This document shows positions 25,598-40,500 of a DNA stretch of 64,000 nt, piece after piece. The stretch's first letter is position 1. The number at the start of each line of letters is the position of its first letter. The notes under the pieces are model-generated. The model worked only from the letters and a program-made list of their open reading frames with translations. It was not told where the DNA came from and made no database searches. A program made the translations under genes and the position numbers. This stretch comes from Nymphaea colorata (lineage: Eukaryota > Streptophyta > Magnoliopsida > Nymphaeales > Nymphaeaceae): contig NC_045142.1 of NCBI RefSeq assembly GCF_008831285.2, positions 11,916,716 through 11,980,715 on the forward strand. The letters are read 5' to 3'.

Positions 25598-28500
25598 CTG
25601 TTAAGCAATTACAAAAAAAAAAGTTACTTACCCTCTTCAGTGCTAAACTTGGGAAGAAAAGAGAAGAAACCATAGGCATCAAACATTTTTTTGTCTAATT
25701 CAGTCACCCACAAGAATAGATATGGTCAAAATTCAACTTCTACAATGAGTAACTTCATTAAGAAAAATTACTATATTCTAAGCCAATAAGATGGTCACGT
25801 TGAGTTAGAATCAAGCCTTGGAAAAAGCCCCTGGTCGGGTCATTATAGCTATTCCTGGATCTCTATTTTGGACTCGGATATATTTCTCCACTGCTGAAGC
25901 CTAAGTAACGCATGGTTGTTAATCTCAATTCGTTTTTAGTATGCCTCCACTTCAAAGGGGGTTGCCCAACCTTAAATTTATCTTCTCATTTTATCATTCT
26001 TCATATGCTACTCTAGTTTTCTTAGAAAAGTTTTTGCAGGTGAAAGGAGCTCTGAAAAAAAATAACGGCACTTGATAGACTTAGTGGAAGAGGAGAGGCA
26101 GAAGCTGGCAGAACGTTCACATTTGCACATGAATAAAGACCCTATATCCTTAAGCTAGTCTTGACAGCAGAAACATACAGTACAGATTTTTGTAGGGGAG
26201 AGACACAAACTGGCAGAAGGTGCATATGTGCACATGCATAAAAATCTATGTCCTTATAGCTAGTTTTAGACAGCTGAGACATTACTTTAAGCTTGTAATA
26301 TCTCTCAGGCTCACATAGGTTGGAGGAGAATACCTGGTATGATGAAGCGAAGTTTGGCATTATATGGCTGTTTTATGAGAAAAAGGATGTGAGATTGTCA
26401 TTGAGTCACACACAGACATGGAAACTCAATTGAGACTTCCAGGAAACATGACAACCTAACTATGTCTATTTCACTCTTTATTGAATGTCAAGAGTGAATG
26501 TTCAATCACAAGAGAGATAAACCCAGCAGTCAGGGTAGTGTTGGAACTTTTAGCCCAAACATCCAGTTATAAAGGTCTACTCTAAATGAATATACAGTAT
26601 AACATAAAAAAAAAAATCTAAAATGCAGCTGCTAACAGTTGCCTGCGCATGAATTAACACCTTGTCCTTAAGGTGTGGAGGAAAAGTGCCTGATTATATC
26701 ATCAACGACTTCATGTGTACCTTCACTTTGGTGTTTCCCTTTCCACAAGCTACTATGCAGCTAGACACCCATTTCTTCAGAGTTCAGACTAACCCTGATC
26801 CAACACTTTCAATAGCAGAGGCTCTTATCTCCTCAATTTTCACCTATCCCCCTCTGGCTCTCCTTTTAAAGACCTTACGTACAATATATGGAACGTGGGG
26901 CGTAATGGCTTTCCTACTGGGAACTATAGTTGCTACACAACCCAGCCCACCCTACCAGTGACCTGGTAAAACCCCAGCTAGTGTGAGGATAGCTTATTGG
27001 TTCTGAAGTTATTCCTAGGCACCTGTCAAGCATAAAGTCCTGAAAAGAGAAGCCATGCTTCAATTTAATATTCACTTTCCTTTTTATTGTGGCTATGCTG
27101 GCCCTGCACTAGTTCTAGGACATCAATAAGTTGTGCTTTCAAATTCCTTAGGACTTCACTATGGGTCTCAAGTTCATTTAACCTCTCAACGTCAGCACTC
27201 TCTATCCTATATCAATAGCAGGGGAAGCATTTCAATTATTGACTAGTGCCCCTATTATATGAAGAATTTGCTTGTTGGGTCCAGTTTTGTAGTTGGTCCC
27301 CAGCAAAAACACTACAAGTGGGTTTATACTGCATTTATTTGAAACCCCTGGTTGCCTGTCAGCCTGAGGATGGTATGTCATGTACACAATTGATGTCCCT
27401 GCAACACAAAATATTCATCCCAAAATGCACTCAAGAAAATGGTTTTGCTCACTCACAAATCACAATATAGTGTGGCATGCCCTGCACCTTGCCTACATGT
27501 TGATGAAATGTATCTAACGTGTCAGCAACATTGCCAGAAAATGTCTGTATTTGGTCCGATCAAGTACAAGAAAAATCACAAACTTTCCTTGTGCCCCTAC
27601 CATATCTTTCTATGAACTCTATTGTTATATCTTCTAGAATCTGGTTGGATATGGGTCACAAATGCAAGAGCCTTGGGGCCCTTATGGGTTCAAGTTGCAC
27701 TAGTACTGCTTCCATCAACTCACAGGCTTCCTGAGCTCTTAGTGCACCTTAGGCCATTAATTCAAACCTGGTTGCCTATATGTCTAGTAAGCACTGTCAT
27801 GGTGAGCTACGGATTTGCAAAACAGGCAGACCCTGTTATTAAAGTAGAAAAATTGTTCTAGCACCTTGTGTTGAGGGTAAGTCACAATATTTCTTGCTGT
27901 TGCTGTTAACAATGATGTGTTCGATGCTCCTTTTGTAGTCTGATCCCAGAGCTAAAGAAATGGGAGAAAGTAGCATTCAGCAGCGCCAATATTCCTCCTC
28001 TCTTCTGGACAAGGCATCAACATTCCCATTCATAGCCCACTCAAGATATCACACCTTGAAATGACATCCAAACAGCTGCATGTTCAAGTTTTGTTAGGTC
28101 AGGTTACTGCATTTTAGCTTGGGTGGTACTTCAAACTACATGGGAGTGAACTACAGGGATCAAAAACCTTGCTTAGATGACGGTGCCACTGCCATTACCA
28201 CCATTTGTGTACACCAGGACCGTGGCTATAAGCACTCTTCTTATATGCTGAGAACAGTCAAGTCATATAGAGACTTCATGTGTCTAGGCTTCTATATCCA
28301 GACCAAGATATTCCTTGTTTGTGTTCATGTCAGGTTTGTATTTGTATTACTAAATTTATTGTGGGGGTATTATTGTCCTTCAATTGTATTCTGCTGCTAC
28401 CACATAATAGGAAAAGAAGAGGCCACTACCTACCCTGGGAATCATGCGTACTCCAATGCCTCCTGCATGTTCCTCATTTCTCTTCGCTTGTAGGCCTGGT

Positions 28501-31500
28501 TTGTTCTTATAGTTAAAACATTGGTATCAGAACAACAGCACATCTAGGATTTGCAATTGTCTCCAAAATGTTTTTAAAAAGTACAGGATGTAAACCTTCC
28601 AATGTACATTGTGGTGATCTTTTCAAAATAGGGTGATGAGTTTCCATTTTCTTGGTTCACCGGTTTTTGGTGATATTTAGAAACAATATCAATGATATGT
28701 GTGACGATGATAATAAAAATCCAAGGAATCCCCTTAAGTCACAAGCTGACCTAGGCATAGGCTAGACTTCCACCAGTCGGACCTTGTTAGGGTTCCATTT
28801 TATCTCCCTGGGTTAAGACGAGATGCATCAAGTACGACACCTGCTCTTGGCCAACAAATAACTTGGTATGTAGCCAAGTAACAGATGTTCCAATAACAAT
28901 TGGAGAGCCAAGCTAACATGCATGACACAGAACATGCAATTGTAGAACACTATGCCATTGAAGAAACCAAGGTAACTTGTCACACAAGGCTTGAACACCT
29001 TGTCCATCAACTATTTGTAGATCAGGGGCATCAGTAAGCCTGAATAAAGTACTGGAAGTCATAGCCGACATGAATTCTGAAGTCTGAGCAGAGCTTTCAT
29101 CACATCCATGTGCGCCACTCTAATTTTGTTCAAGCAGTTCCTCAACGAACTGGATGGAATATTTTTTTCCTGATAATGGCGTTTAGAGCCCTGCAACTGA
29201 CACAAAATCGCCGGGGTACTTTTCTTTAAAGAATGAAAAGGGACTATTTTTCAGCTAGATTTTATAGCATCTTCATTAGCACTTAGAAATCTCTCTATCT
29301 CCTACTACACTGAATCCATTTGGATGCTTGGGTTGTTGACTGCAAAAGCATAGGGAGCCATGCTTTTGACTGCAAGAGCATAGACATTCTACTGGCTTTT
29401 GATCTTCTAAACAAAGTTCCCATAACACCTCTCCTTGGGATCATAGCCATTGGATTCCCAGAACCACCTCAGCTCCTCTAGTTGGCAACACATATAAGTT
29501 GATAATAAATTGGAATCCCTGTATTTTTATTTGGATGGTTGAGCACTTCCTGTCACGCTTAAAAAGCAATCCTGTCAGCACTCCTGTCTCCCACAGTCTC
29601 CACAAATTAGGTGCATCTCTATTTCTGCATGCAACTCTCTTCACTGCCCTAATGTTGACAAAATTGTTTCTTGACCCAGTGCCAATCAAGGCCACTCACT
29701 GATTTATTAGACTGACAACTCCACTAAGACAGTCATGTCAATACCTTCCAGTGCATGCAAGGAGATTTCAAGGGCTTCTTCCTCTTGTTCTTTAATCAGC
29801 TTCTCTTCATCAGCAGAGAACTTCTTTTCACTTCTTCGACTACATATGCAGCTTATCAGCAACTGCAGCACGACACCCACATATTTTCAAAGGGATAACA
29901 AAAAACCTTTCCACACCTCTCTACTTGCTTCAAAAAGATTTTCTTCAACCTCCGCTGGAGGAGAGTCTTCCATGTCTAATTCTTTCCCTTAGCCGGATAC
30001 TCTTTGATTATGCACCATGATGCCACTAGAGAACTCGAGGTGTTTTCAGATGACCACTCTTTTGTTCTCCTCAGCCAGTCTTGCCAGTTCAACATGTTAT
30101 AATATAAATTGTGTGGTTTGGCAACTTGCCTATGTATTTCAATTCCTCCTTCATGCAAACCCAAAAGGTATCCGCTTAGGGCTTTTGATGGCTCTCCTCA
30201 CACCCTGTGACTCACTCTTCCAAAAGATTGCCTAGTACCCATATCAGACTTTTTTTTCTATCATCAAAAGTTCAATATGGAACTCAATGCATTTAAAACC
30301 TGTTAGGAACGAGACCCTCTTTCTGTCCTCACGACATCGAAAAGAAGAACACACACAGATTTTACGTGGTTTGGAAATAGAGTTCTTCTACATCCACACC
30401 GCACAGGGTTTTTCGACTACCACAAAAAAAAAACATGGGGATTAGGCCAAGCCTATTAAGCATGGATTAGGCTCCACACTGCGACAAAGCCTACACCTCT
30501 TGCTCTAGAAAATGTTCCAAAAAGCATCAGTACCTCTGTTATGAAGCCAACAGCCCCATCCCCCAACTTTATTGGCAGTGTATTTTGACCATTATTCATC
30601 AGTGTGAAGCCATGGTTTGGCCGTCACTGGATGTTTGAACGAACGGCTTGCAAAGCCCTGCAATTTTTATTGTCTGATGTGCAATATGCCCGTGGTTTTC
30701 CTGTGTCCACTGATAAGCTGCACCAATTGACCACTGCAGCTTTCCATTTTCTCAAGCGCAGCTTTTAGTGCTCGTTGTTTCTCCTTGATTAGTTGCAACA
30801 GGCCATTAATTTCGTCAATACTGTCCTGGCCTGTTCCATGAAATGCAATGATTTCGTGCAAGGACTTCAATGAAAAAATGATAAAGGCATGAAGCTCTTG
30901 CCTATCCACAAAAAAAGCTCCCATACACACCCATGACAAGAAAACAAAGAACATTGTGGAGAAAGATAAACAAAAATGAAAAAGAACAGACTTAGGGTTA
31001 GGGAAAGCCTCTCCTTCAAGGTAGACATATCCTCCCAAAAAACATTTGAGGATAAGTGAATGCCCTAATTGTAGCCAATCATGGACCATGTTTGATGGTT
31101 CCCCTGGGTCTTGGAATCCTTAGCCTAACCAGCCCACTTACAACAGTCCTCTATTGATGGCTTTACACAAATGGAGATAAGACAATAGTTCATAAAAGCA
31201 GCTGCCAACAGTTCTGTTTGCATGCAACCACAGAACCTAAATGAGAAAATTACACTGCCAGGTGTCTACAATGCTTCCAAAGCCTGCCTACGAGGATGCG
31301 AGGACATACATGACGAAGAAGTTACCGTAAAAGTTGCTTAACAAAATGATTTGTGTATTAACACAACAAGCTGGATGAAGTAGGACCAGCCTGGCCGGTT
31401 GCCCATCTTGAAGCATAGGACTGTAATCAGGCTGCTAACCAGATACAAGTCAAACATTTGTTTCTGGGCCCACATTTGGCTGGCATAGCATAGGCTAGAA

Positions 31501-34500
31501 CAGGTAGACACACTCAAGAAAAAAAAGCTCCAAATATGTTACTAAGAGTATAAGCAGAGCTAGGTTTACCAGGGAGGAAATAACCTGGTGGACCTGGAAC
31601 CCATTGGGTCAAAAACTACAGGACAACATAAAACAGCATAAGTGGAAATCTATTTAATGTAATTGTACACATCGTCTATCTGAACTCGCATATTTACAAA
31701 CTATTAGACCATGACTAGAGTGCCGCACCCAAAAAAATACTAAAAAGAGCAATGGCAGGTTGAAAATGCTTAGAAATGACAGACCAACAATCATACACCA
31801 GACGGCCAACTGTTCATAGGTGCAATGACATGTTATTAGGTTCTCTTATGACACAAAGGATCACAAGTGCCATCCCAATCATAAAATTAAGGACAACCAG
31901 AAACTTTTGGCAGTTGCTGAAATTTGAAACTCATATGTCAGCAAGTAAGGAGAATTCTTCAAAAACTGCCAAGAATAACACTGCCTTGAAATAATTGATG
32001 TTAACAGATACGGAAAATCCTTTGTATCTTCTATTATGAGCTCAATGCATGGGATATTACATGATAATAAAGGCATCACCACTACTTTGAGACAACAGAT
32101 GGTACCTGATTGATTGCAAAGCCCCTCAACATGCCAAAAAAGTCATTAGTTCTTTCTCTATCAAGCCTTTCAAGTTCATTTCTGTTGTTTTCCTACAAGA
32201 TCATGCTTATACATGTCACTGTAGTTCATTCTTTCAATAAACAAAAGGGAGACAAGCAACAACAAAAGTTCAAGATGAATTGAGTATCATGATCAAAGCA
32301 TTTTAGATGAAGCACATGCAAATAAGCCATACAATGGAGGTTGTAAGGTCTCATGTCAAGGTAAACAACATGCACCATAATTGCTACCAGCAGACAAAGC
32401 ATGGCAAATACTCATGAAAGGCAAACAGAATTGTGCTCAACCGAAAAAAGAACTTAACAATAAATGCCATCTAATCTTTAGGATGAACAGTGAAACTAAA
32501 GGTTTCCAAATCACCCATAGATAGTCTTATGGAGCAGACTTTAGAATCTTCAATCTCAACACCATTAACATGTTTCAACAAAAGAAACAAATCAGGTAAA
32601 TGTATGCAGTACCAAGAATTATGATATGTCATTGAGATACAGTGTCTTACGTAAAGTATGGTCTATCTTTATGTTTCAGAAACAGACAATCAGGACTTTA
32701 AGAGGTTCTCCTCTTGGTACTGAAAGAGAACAGTTCTGAGATGTCATAATTTAGATTTCATGTCATTGATATTAATCCTTTCGTACCACCTCTATCTACT
32801 TTTGTGGATGGCTCCTCATCATTCAATTGATTCTGTTACTACAAAATTTAGGTTGCCAATAGTTCACAAAATGTTCCTTCTATTTCAGAAATTGAAAAAT
32901 GTTGGGCTTTCCAGATAAATATCAGTGTATGCATTATAATTCTCATAGATAAAGAAAATTGTGGACCACTTCACACTGTTGGCATGCACTCCACCAGGCA
33001 TGGAATTCAGTATTTGAAATTGAACACCGAACAATTGCATAACAAAGAAACCATGAAATACAACTGTCATGATGCACTGAATCACACGTCATTCAAACTT
33101 TATTAAAAAATGATTTCAGAAAATGGAAATATGAAGCAAGTGAACACCATATAGAGTTTTAGCTTGATAGTCCAAATCATTTATAGTTGGTAGATCTAGC
33201 CCACTATGGTAGATAACTACATTCGAAAATGGTGCCAGATGTGACAAAAGAACATGTACTTGCATTTGTTTCCACAAAATCAAAAGTTATCTGCTACTAA
33301 TTTAGATTTCCTACTAAAAATTTCATGAAGCCAATGATTGAGACTCTAAAATCTCATTTTTCTGAAAACAATGGTTTGACAACAAGTCGATGTTATGCTC
33401 TTTAGACACCTGAGTCACATGGGTAAGGGTACAAGTTTGGATATGGGCATGACAACTTTAGAAATATATATGCACAATACCAAAAAAAATTCAAAATAAA
33501 AGCAATGTTTCAATCAACAAGTGATAGAAATAAAAACAGTATAGGTTAATGAATAATACCTCTTGATAACAGAATGAAAACTGAGTCAGAAACAAATTAA
33601 ATCAGGTAAAAGTAAGTAGTTTGGATCAGATTCGATCAAAAAAAGTACCCAAGTGTATCCAAGTTTCCGCTTTGCTGTGTCGATACGGCGAGACTAGTAT
33701 GGGACCTTACTACAGTACCCATGTGACTTAGTTAAACACAAAAGGAGAGAAAAGACTAATAGATATAATAAATGAACAAGAAGAAAAGACAATATCACCA
33801 AGAGAAAATGAAAAGCTGTAAGGCAAAAGTCAACTACCATAAACAAGGAAAAACAACAATATGCCCAACAGAAAAGGAAAAACTGCAAAAAAATCATGGT
33901 TTCTGAATGTGTACGAGCTCCTATAAAGGTTTAAAAATTGACATTTTAGCATTTTCCGGCTTACAAAACCCAATCTATATAAAAAATTTCAATTATCATC
34001 TCAAGAAAAATATTGTGATTCTTCTTTCCACATCCCAACAATGGCAGGGAAACACTCACACGTGATTGTCTAGAGCTCTCATTGCATAATATATGCATTT
34101 TTTCAAAATATTGTGTTCAAAACAGAAAAATAAGGGAAAAAAGAAAAGTTTAAAAAAGTCATGACATTCTGAAAATGTCATGAAAATATTGTGATTTCAT
34201 TTTCATCAGAATACTTTTGCCAGTTTTTAGCCGAAAAACATTTTTAATATATTTTACTAAATTTGTGTTGTTTTTTTTAACATTTTAATAATTTTTTTGA
34301 ATTTTTTATCAACATTTTTATAACAAAAACGTAGAAAATTCACACTTCATTGGTTAATTAAATTTTATATACTAAATTTTAGCAATGCCAAACAATTTTC
34401 AGATAGGAAAAAAACCTTCCAATTAATACCCAAGAAAGACCACGTGGATAAAAGCCCAAAGATATTTGTGACAATGTGCTAGTGACTTTAACCAAAAGCC

Positions 34501-37500
34501 AAGAAGAAGCTAGGAGTTCAGTTATCAATCACACGTACACCTGGGATCTGTACATTCCATGCATAGATACTGTTCAAAAGCATAATACCAGCACAAGAAA
34601 CAAGGGTCAATGAATTGAAAACATATTTTGTGAACCATTCCAAGCCAAACTACTCATAAACACATCAAGGAATGCAGGAAAACTACCTGCAGTTCTTAAT
34701 CATTACAAGCCTGGTCCTTCGCATATTAGAACATTTAGAAAGGAATAATTCATAAGTTCATTAGCAAACACTGATATCAAATTTCAATGCTATCACATAT
34801 CAGTGCCAATGCTCCAAGGATAGCCACAGAATCCATTATCTGGTGCCAAACTTACTGTTCATTGGAATAAGACCCTGACAGCCTATGTAGTGCAACCAAT
34901 GTTGTAAAAAGTGTATTGTAGGCCGTATCGGTCTGGCTTTAAGATACGCTGTGTCATAAAATGATAAAATCTCGTAACGTATCGTAACTGTATCGTATTT
35001 TTTAAAAAATATATATATTCAGTACAAATAAAAAAATTCAAAAAAATCAATGTATCGTAACTGTATTGTAATGTATCGTAACTGTATCGTACGATACAAT
35101 GCCTATATCGTACGATACGTGCGATACAGGCACAATACACCACCTGTTTACGATACAGGTGGTGTATCGTATCACATTTTTGAAACGCGATAATACGTAT
35201 CGTACGATACGTACAACACTGAGTGCAACTATTACCACCACATTGTCACTGAAGGAGGGAAAAGAAAAGCAAGAAAGAACCAGAAAATTTTTCAGCTTCT
35301 TTATAGTATGATAGCTACATTCTCCTAGAAAAAACTCCACGAGTTCAAAGACATGGCTGTTTCATACCACACCCATCACTCCATGCCCTACAATGCATGT
35401 ACAGATGACAATGGGTACCGAAAGGTTCAACTACCAACCCAAAATGAGATGCATTTAGTCGGATGCGGCAAGAAAATTGATCTGAATCTTAATTGGACTT
35501 GGTTCAGTATATTGTTTTAGTAACAGAATCTGAATCTCAAACAAACGACTGATAAGGACTGGACCCAATTATATGCAAAATTTGGAACTTATATTTTTTG
35601 GATCTCGATTTCGTTTCCAGAAATTCAATTCAAGTAAAAGTCTGACTTGGAGACTGAATCTGATTCAAGAAGAGCTGAGTAATTTGAATTTGGTCAATGT
35701 TCAATGCAGACCCGAGTCCAAACCATTTACATCACTACATACCATGCATCTTGCAATTAACTCCACAAGGTCCAAGAAGGCTCACAACATAAGAAAGACT
35801 ATGTAGTACTTGCAGGCCAACGTATGATGCGTCTGAAGATCAATAAATCACAATATAGTCTAGACAACAGGTGAATTAAGTACCCGCAACTAGATTTGGG
35901 TGAGTACCTTCGGGCAAAATAGTCTTAACTCATAACAGGCCATTGAGCACATGATAACTGACAAGGCTGCTCAAAGGAAAATACACAAACTGTGGTTCTT
36001 GACATTAAATAGATAAAACGAGTAGCATCATTACACTAGATAATGTCTCAGACTCTCAGTTTGCATATCAAATACCTAAAAAAAAAAAAAAAAGAACTAA
36101 AACCCAGATAAAAGTACAAATAAAAACTCAAGGTGCAACCATGAATATAAAAATATTACCTTAATCCGTTCATATTCTTTTGTGGCACCACTTTTTGATT
36201 CTTCAGTAACTCTTATTGTTTCTCTCAACTCTTCCAATCTACGGTTCCTAGTTTTGTCTGCACCAAATATTCTGGAGGAAGCAGCTTCAAGTTTTTCAGC
36301 TCTTAAATTCATTGAAGATAATTCTGATAGAAGTGTCTGCACAGTCAGTAAGGCACTTGATCGATCTGAGAATGCACTATGAACAGCTTGCATTAGTCCA
36401 AGATACTCATGAAGTTTGTCCTGCATTGTGAATATTATTAAAGAGTAAGCAAATAATTTAGAAAAGAAAAAGTACTACTTTAGGTAAAATTAGCCAAGAT
36501 CAAATCTCTAACTGATTATTAATAGTAAAAACAACTTGCATACCAAATGTTTGACTGACTGCGCATTTAGTTCACGATAGAATCTACTGGCTTTAACAGC
36601 AGCTGTTGCTACTTGTCTGAAGCCAGCTGCTCGTACTGTTTGTGAATCGTAAACAGCCATATCGGTTTCAAGTTTTGTCAGTTGGATAAATGCCAACCCC
36701 AGTTTTCCCATTGTTTCCCCAATATCTTGTTGAGCTTTTACAAGAGTTTCAGCCTGTTTCACAGAAAAAGATAAGGCCCAGAGGTATCGAACTCCACATT
36801 TTCTTGCACCCAAAAAAATTAAGTTCTTATATGACCTAAGCAGGCTTCAGAATGAGCACAGTAGATAAAAGTTGAAACTAAAAGATAAGCGACGGCCCAA
36901 ATAAAGTCTTTGTTACCAGAGTTGTCAAACCAATTGAAGCATATCTCATGCCATAAATGTGCATTTGGCTCCTTATGTTTCTTCTTACATAAGCTGGTAA
37001 TTAATTATAACTGTACATCATTGAAAATTTAAATCTTACCATATTTATATTTCATAAATGTGTACCACCTTTTTTGTATAAATTACAACGCAAATCTTCA
37101 TATGCTGTTCTACAACTAGTAAAAACATGATACACGAAAGTACTTCTGCAACTTGGCAATCTGTATGTCATGACATGCATTACAACTATGTTAAACATTC
37201 TTGAGATGTTAGAGATAAAAAAAAGGTATCTTTTCCATGTGTATGTGTGCCACAGAGAAAATTAAACTTTAAAGAACTAGTACAATGATTAAATGGTAGT
37301 TCTCACATACAGGCACACTCATGAGGGCTGTAGGCCATCTGTGCTGAATGGATACTGATAAAGGTGTCAGTTAAACACAGGTTCAAAGTGTACAACAAGT
37401 TTTGAAAAAGAGACGCATGGACATAACTCATATTTTATTTTAAAAAATAAGAAATCTAGTTTTGGAATTTTCAAAAAAAATGAGAATCGTAATTTTAGGT

Positions 37501-40500
37501 GGTCCTTTCCCTTTATCTCCTTTTGCAGCAACTGGATTAAACAGGTTGAAGGGAATACATGTTACTCCCACTCTCATCTCCCAGTGGAAGCGAATACGTG
37601 TTACTCAGACTCTCACCTTTGTGGTCTGAGAGACTCTTTACTTTGGGGAACATGCTGGCCTGAGGGAGGGAGTAAAAAATGGTTTCAAATATGCCTATAT
37701 GTCGGCAACAACTAGACAAGCATGTCCACATTTTTAGACACTTTGAATGTAGAAAAATATGTATATTATTATTAGTGGTGTTTCTGCATGTCATTGTTGG
37801 TATAAGAGCTATCAGACACTTTATACGCAAGTCTAGAACAAGTCACATGAAGACATAGACATATATTACAAAAAAAGCAGATGAGTTAATAGGTGGAACT
37901 ATAGTCATGAGATAATTATTGCATACAAATAATAAGACCATGTTCATAGCATGAAGGGGCAACAAAAATTGTAGAGTTGCCCATATACATTCTCAGAAAA
38001 ACATTCGATGTCAGCTTTTATCAACATGATGATGGTCAACGCCAACATTGAATTCAGTAAAATATTTCTTGGATTCTAGTGTTCTGTATAAATGTTAATT
38101 TGGATTTCTACTGAGACGTAACAAGTTAGTTATTCAGTTATGAATTTAAATGTGTTGCTGTTAAATCTTGCACAGAATTACAATTAACAAATGCATGTCA
38201 TTCTTTTTCTTCACACTGCAATTTTTGGTACACCCTTCAATAATGGCATGATACAAAAATGTGATCTTGTAACTTCGGTTTTATATATATGTTAGGGCAT
38301 GCATTATAACAATGTTAAATATTGTTGAGACCTTCCTTAGGGAAGAATGTTTCCCCTGAATATGTTAAACATTTTTTGATCTTCCTTGGCAAAAAGGTTT
38401 CTCCTCAATGTGTATCTTGTGCAGAGAAGCTTAAAACATAGCTACAAGGTTTATGGGTCATTCTCATGTGCACACACACATACATGTATGACCCTAGTCA
38501 AAGGTTTCAGGTCTTTCGTGATGCATGAAAATTAAGGGGATCACGTCTAGTATGATTACATCAAGTCATCTAGACATACATGCAAAAACATCGATGTAGT
38601 TTGCATGATATACAAAGGACATCGATTGTGTATCTTGTGTTGTTACCATAGTCACAAATAACGTCTCGGAGTTTTAAATGGCGAGGTTTTTTTTTGGTAT
38701 AATATGGCAAACTTGAAAAAAAGGGGGAAAATATGGTAAATTTTTAAAACTTTTAAAAAACTAAGAAGGAAGGAAAAACAAAATAAATGAGAAAATAATA
38801 ACACAAACATCAAAAGATAAGTAGATTTGCAACAAACAAAAAATAGAAAATGAAAAAAAAAATGTTTGGCATTAAAAAACTGAAAAAAGTGAAAAAGGTG
38901 AAAAAAAGTGAAAAAAAAACTAAAAGAACGCGTTAAAAACACGTTTTTTTCGTTTTAAACGTTTTTTTTCAAAAAAAACACGTTTGTTTTTAGTTTTAAA
39001 TGGCCATTTAATTTATCGCGTTTTTTTCGAAAAAAATGCGTTTTCTGTGACTATCCTGTAACACATCATCTAACAATCTGATAGGCCTGTTTGAAACATG
39101 CAGTTAATTAGGTCACTTCCTCCTTTGCCACATAAATGGGCATCCATCTATTGGGAAGTCAATAAGAGAATAAAGTTCACTCGTTGAACTATTCAGTCAT
39201 ATTATTCCTCGTCCTATATTTTGATGGATCAAGCATTTTCATAGAAGGTGAACCACATCTTCAGTACCACATAAAATTTCAGACGTTAATAAAAGGCAAG
39301 CAACTAACTAACTGTATATAATGAAAGAGGAAACCTGGTGATCTCACTTGTCCACAGGAAGCAACCTTAGTTTCATCCAAGCTGCAATAAATAGATGTCC
39401 AACGGTGTCAAACTTGTGGCAACACATCAACTTGGTGAGGTCACAAGTTTTCCCCTACCAAACGAGTGCAGCCATTAACTTTGTCATGAAAACTTGTTAA
39501 CGACAAACTAGTCGACCTCAGCTGACTATAGTATACATAGTAAAACCTTAAGTACATGCACTTTTGCAGATCTCAAGATTAAGTAGATATAAAACGCACC
39601 ACAGAAAGGAGTAAGACTATGACTGAAGCATTAATCAAGAGGGAAGAAACAATGAACTTACCCAATAAAACTGGTAGGGAATTTAAAATTTCATCACGCA
39701 AAGGATGAATAGGAAACAGGTCAAGAAAACTCGCATCACCTGTTGCGATGTGTCACTGAGCTGCTGCTCAAGATCCAGCATTTTTTCTTTCTTCTCCAAG
39801 AACTCTTTGTCCTCCTCGACTATGGGGGGCTTCGAACTGCCCCAGTCATTAGCCACAGACTGCTTCAACTCCTTAAATATCCTAAGCAGATCTCTTCCTC
39901 CTTTCGCTGGCTGGGCTACATCTTCAGCGGAGACTGTGCTTACTGATTCACCAAACAATTGTCTCGGAAGATTTACTGCCCCATCGAGCATTCTCGACGC
40001 CACGTCTGTAGTGGATGCCAATGGCAGTCTCCCTTGAACCTGAAGAAACAATCTCAATTCTTCACTCTTGTTGATCACCGGGTGCGCTGCCAACCTACAG
40101 AGATACTTCTCCAATGCCACTCTCCGCTGCTCCACGAATTCTTGCTTCTGCATAACTTGGCTCTCGACCACATTCTTATCCGGCCGTGGGGGGATGAAGA
40201 ATCCACGGTAAGACTCCGCGAGACGATCCGCAAGAGTGACCACATCCCTGAACCGACGTCTCACGGAGAAATCGTAACCACCAAACTCCGGGATGTTAGT
40301 TCTGGTACTGATAAGATAAGTTATGTACGTGTTCCCTCCAGGAACTAGCGAATTCGTCATCTCCTGCTCTTTTTGAGGATCTGTGACGGCAATTCGCAGG
40401 TACAAGGCACCCAAAGAACCGGAATCAGACGAAGGCGAAGCACAGCTCTCTAGCCCGCCATTGTACCCATTGTTGGCATCATCGTGTTCGTTTTCAAACG

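Noticed and set aside
38652-38942. Phe-rich 96-residue ORF in SNX2 intron 1
   Set aside because: It arises from T-runs in the palindromic element.
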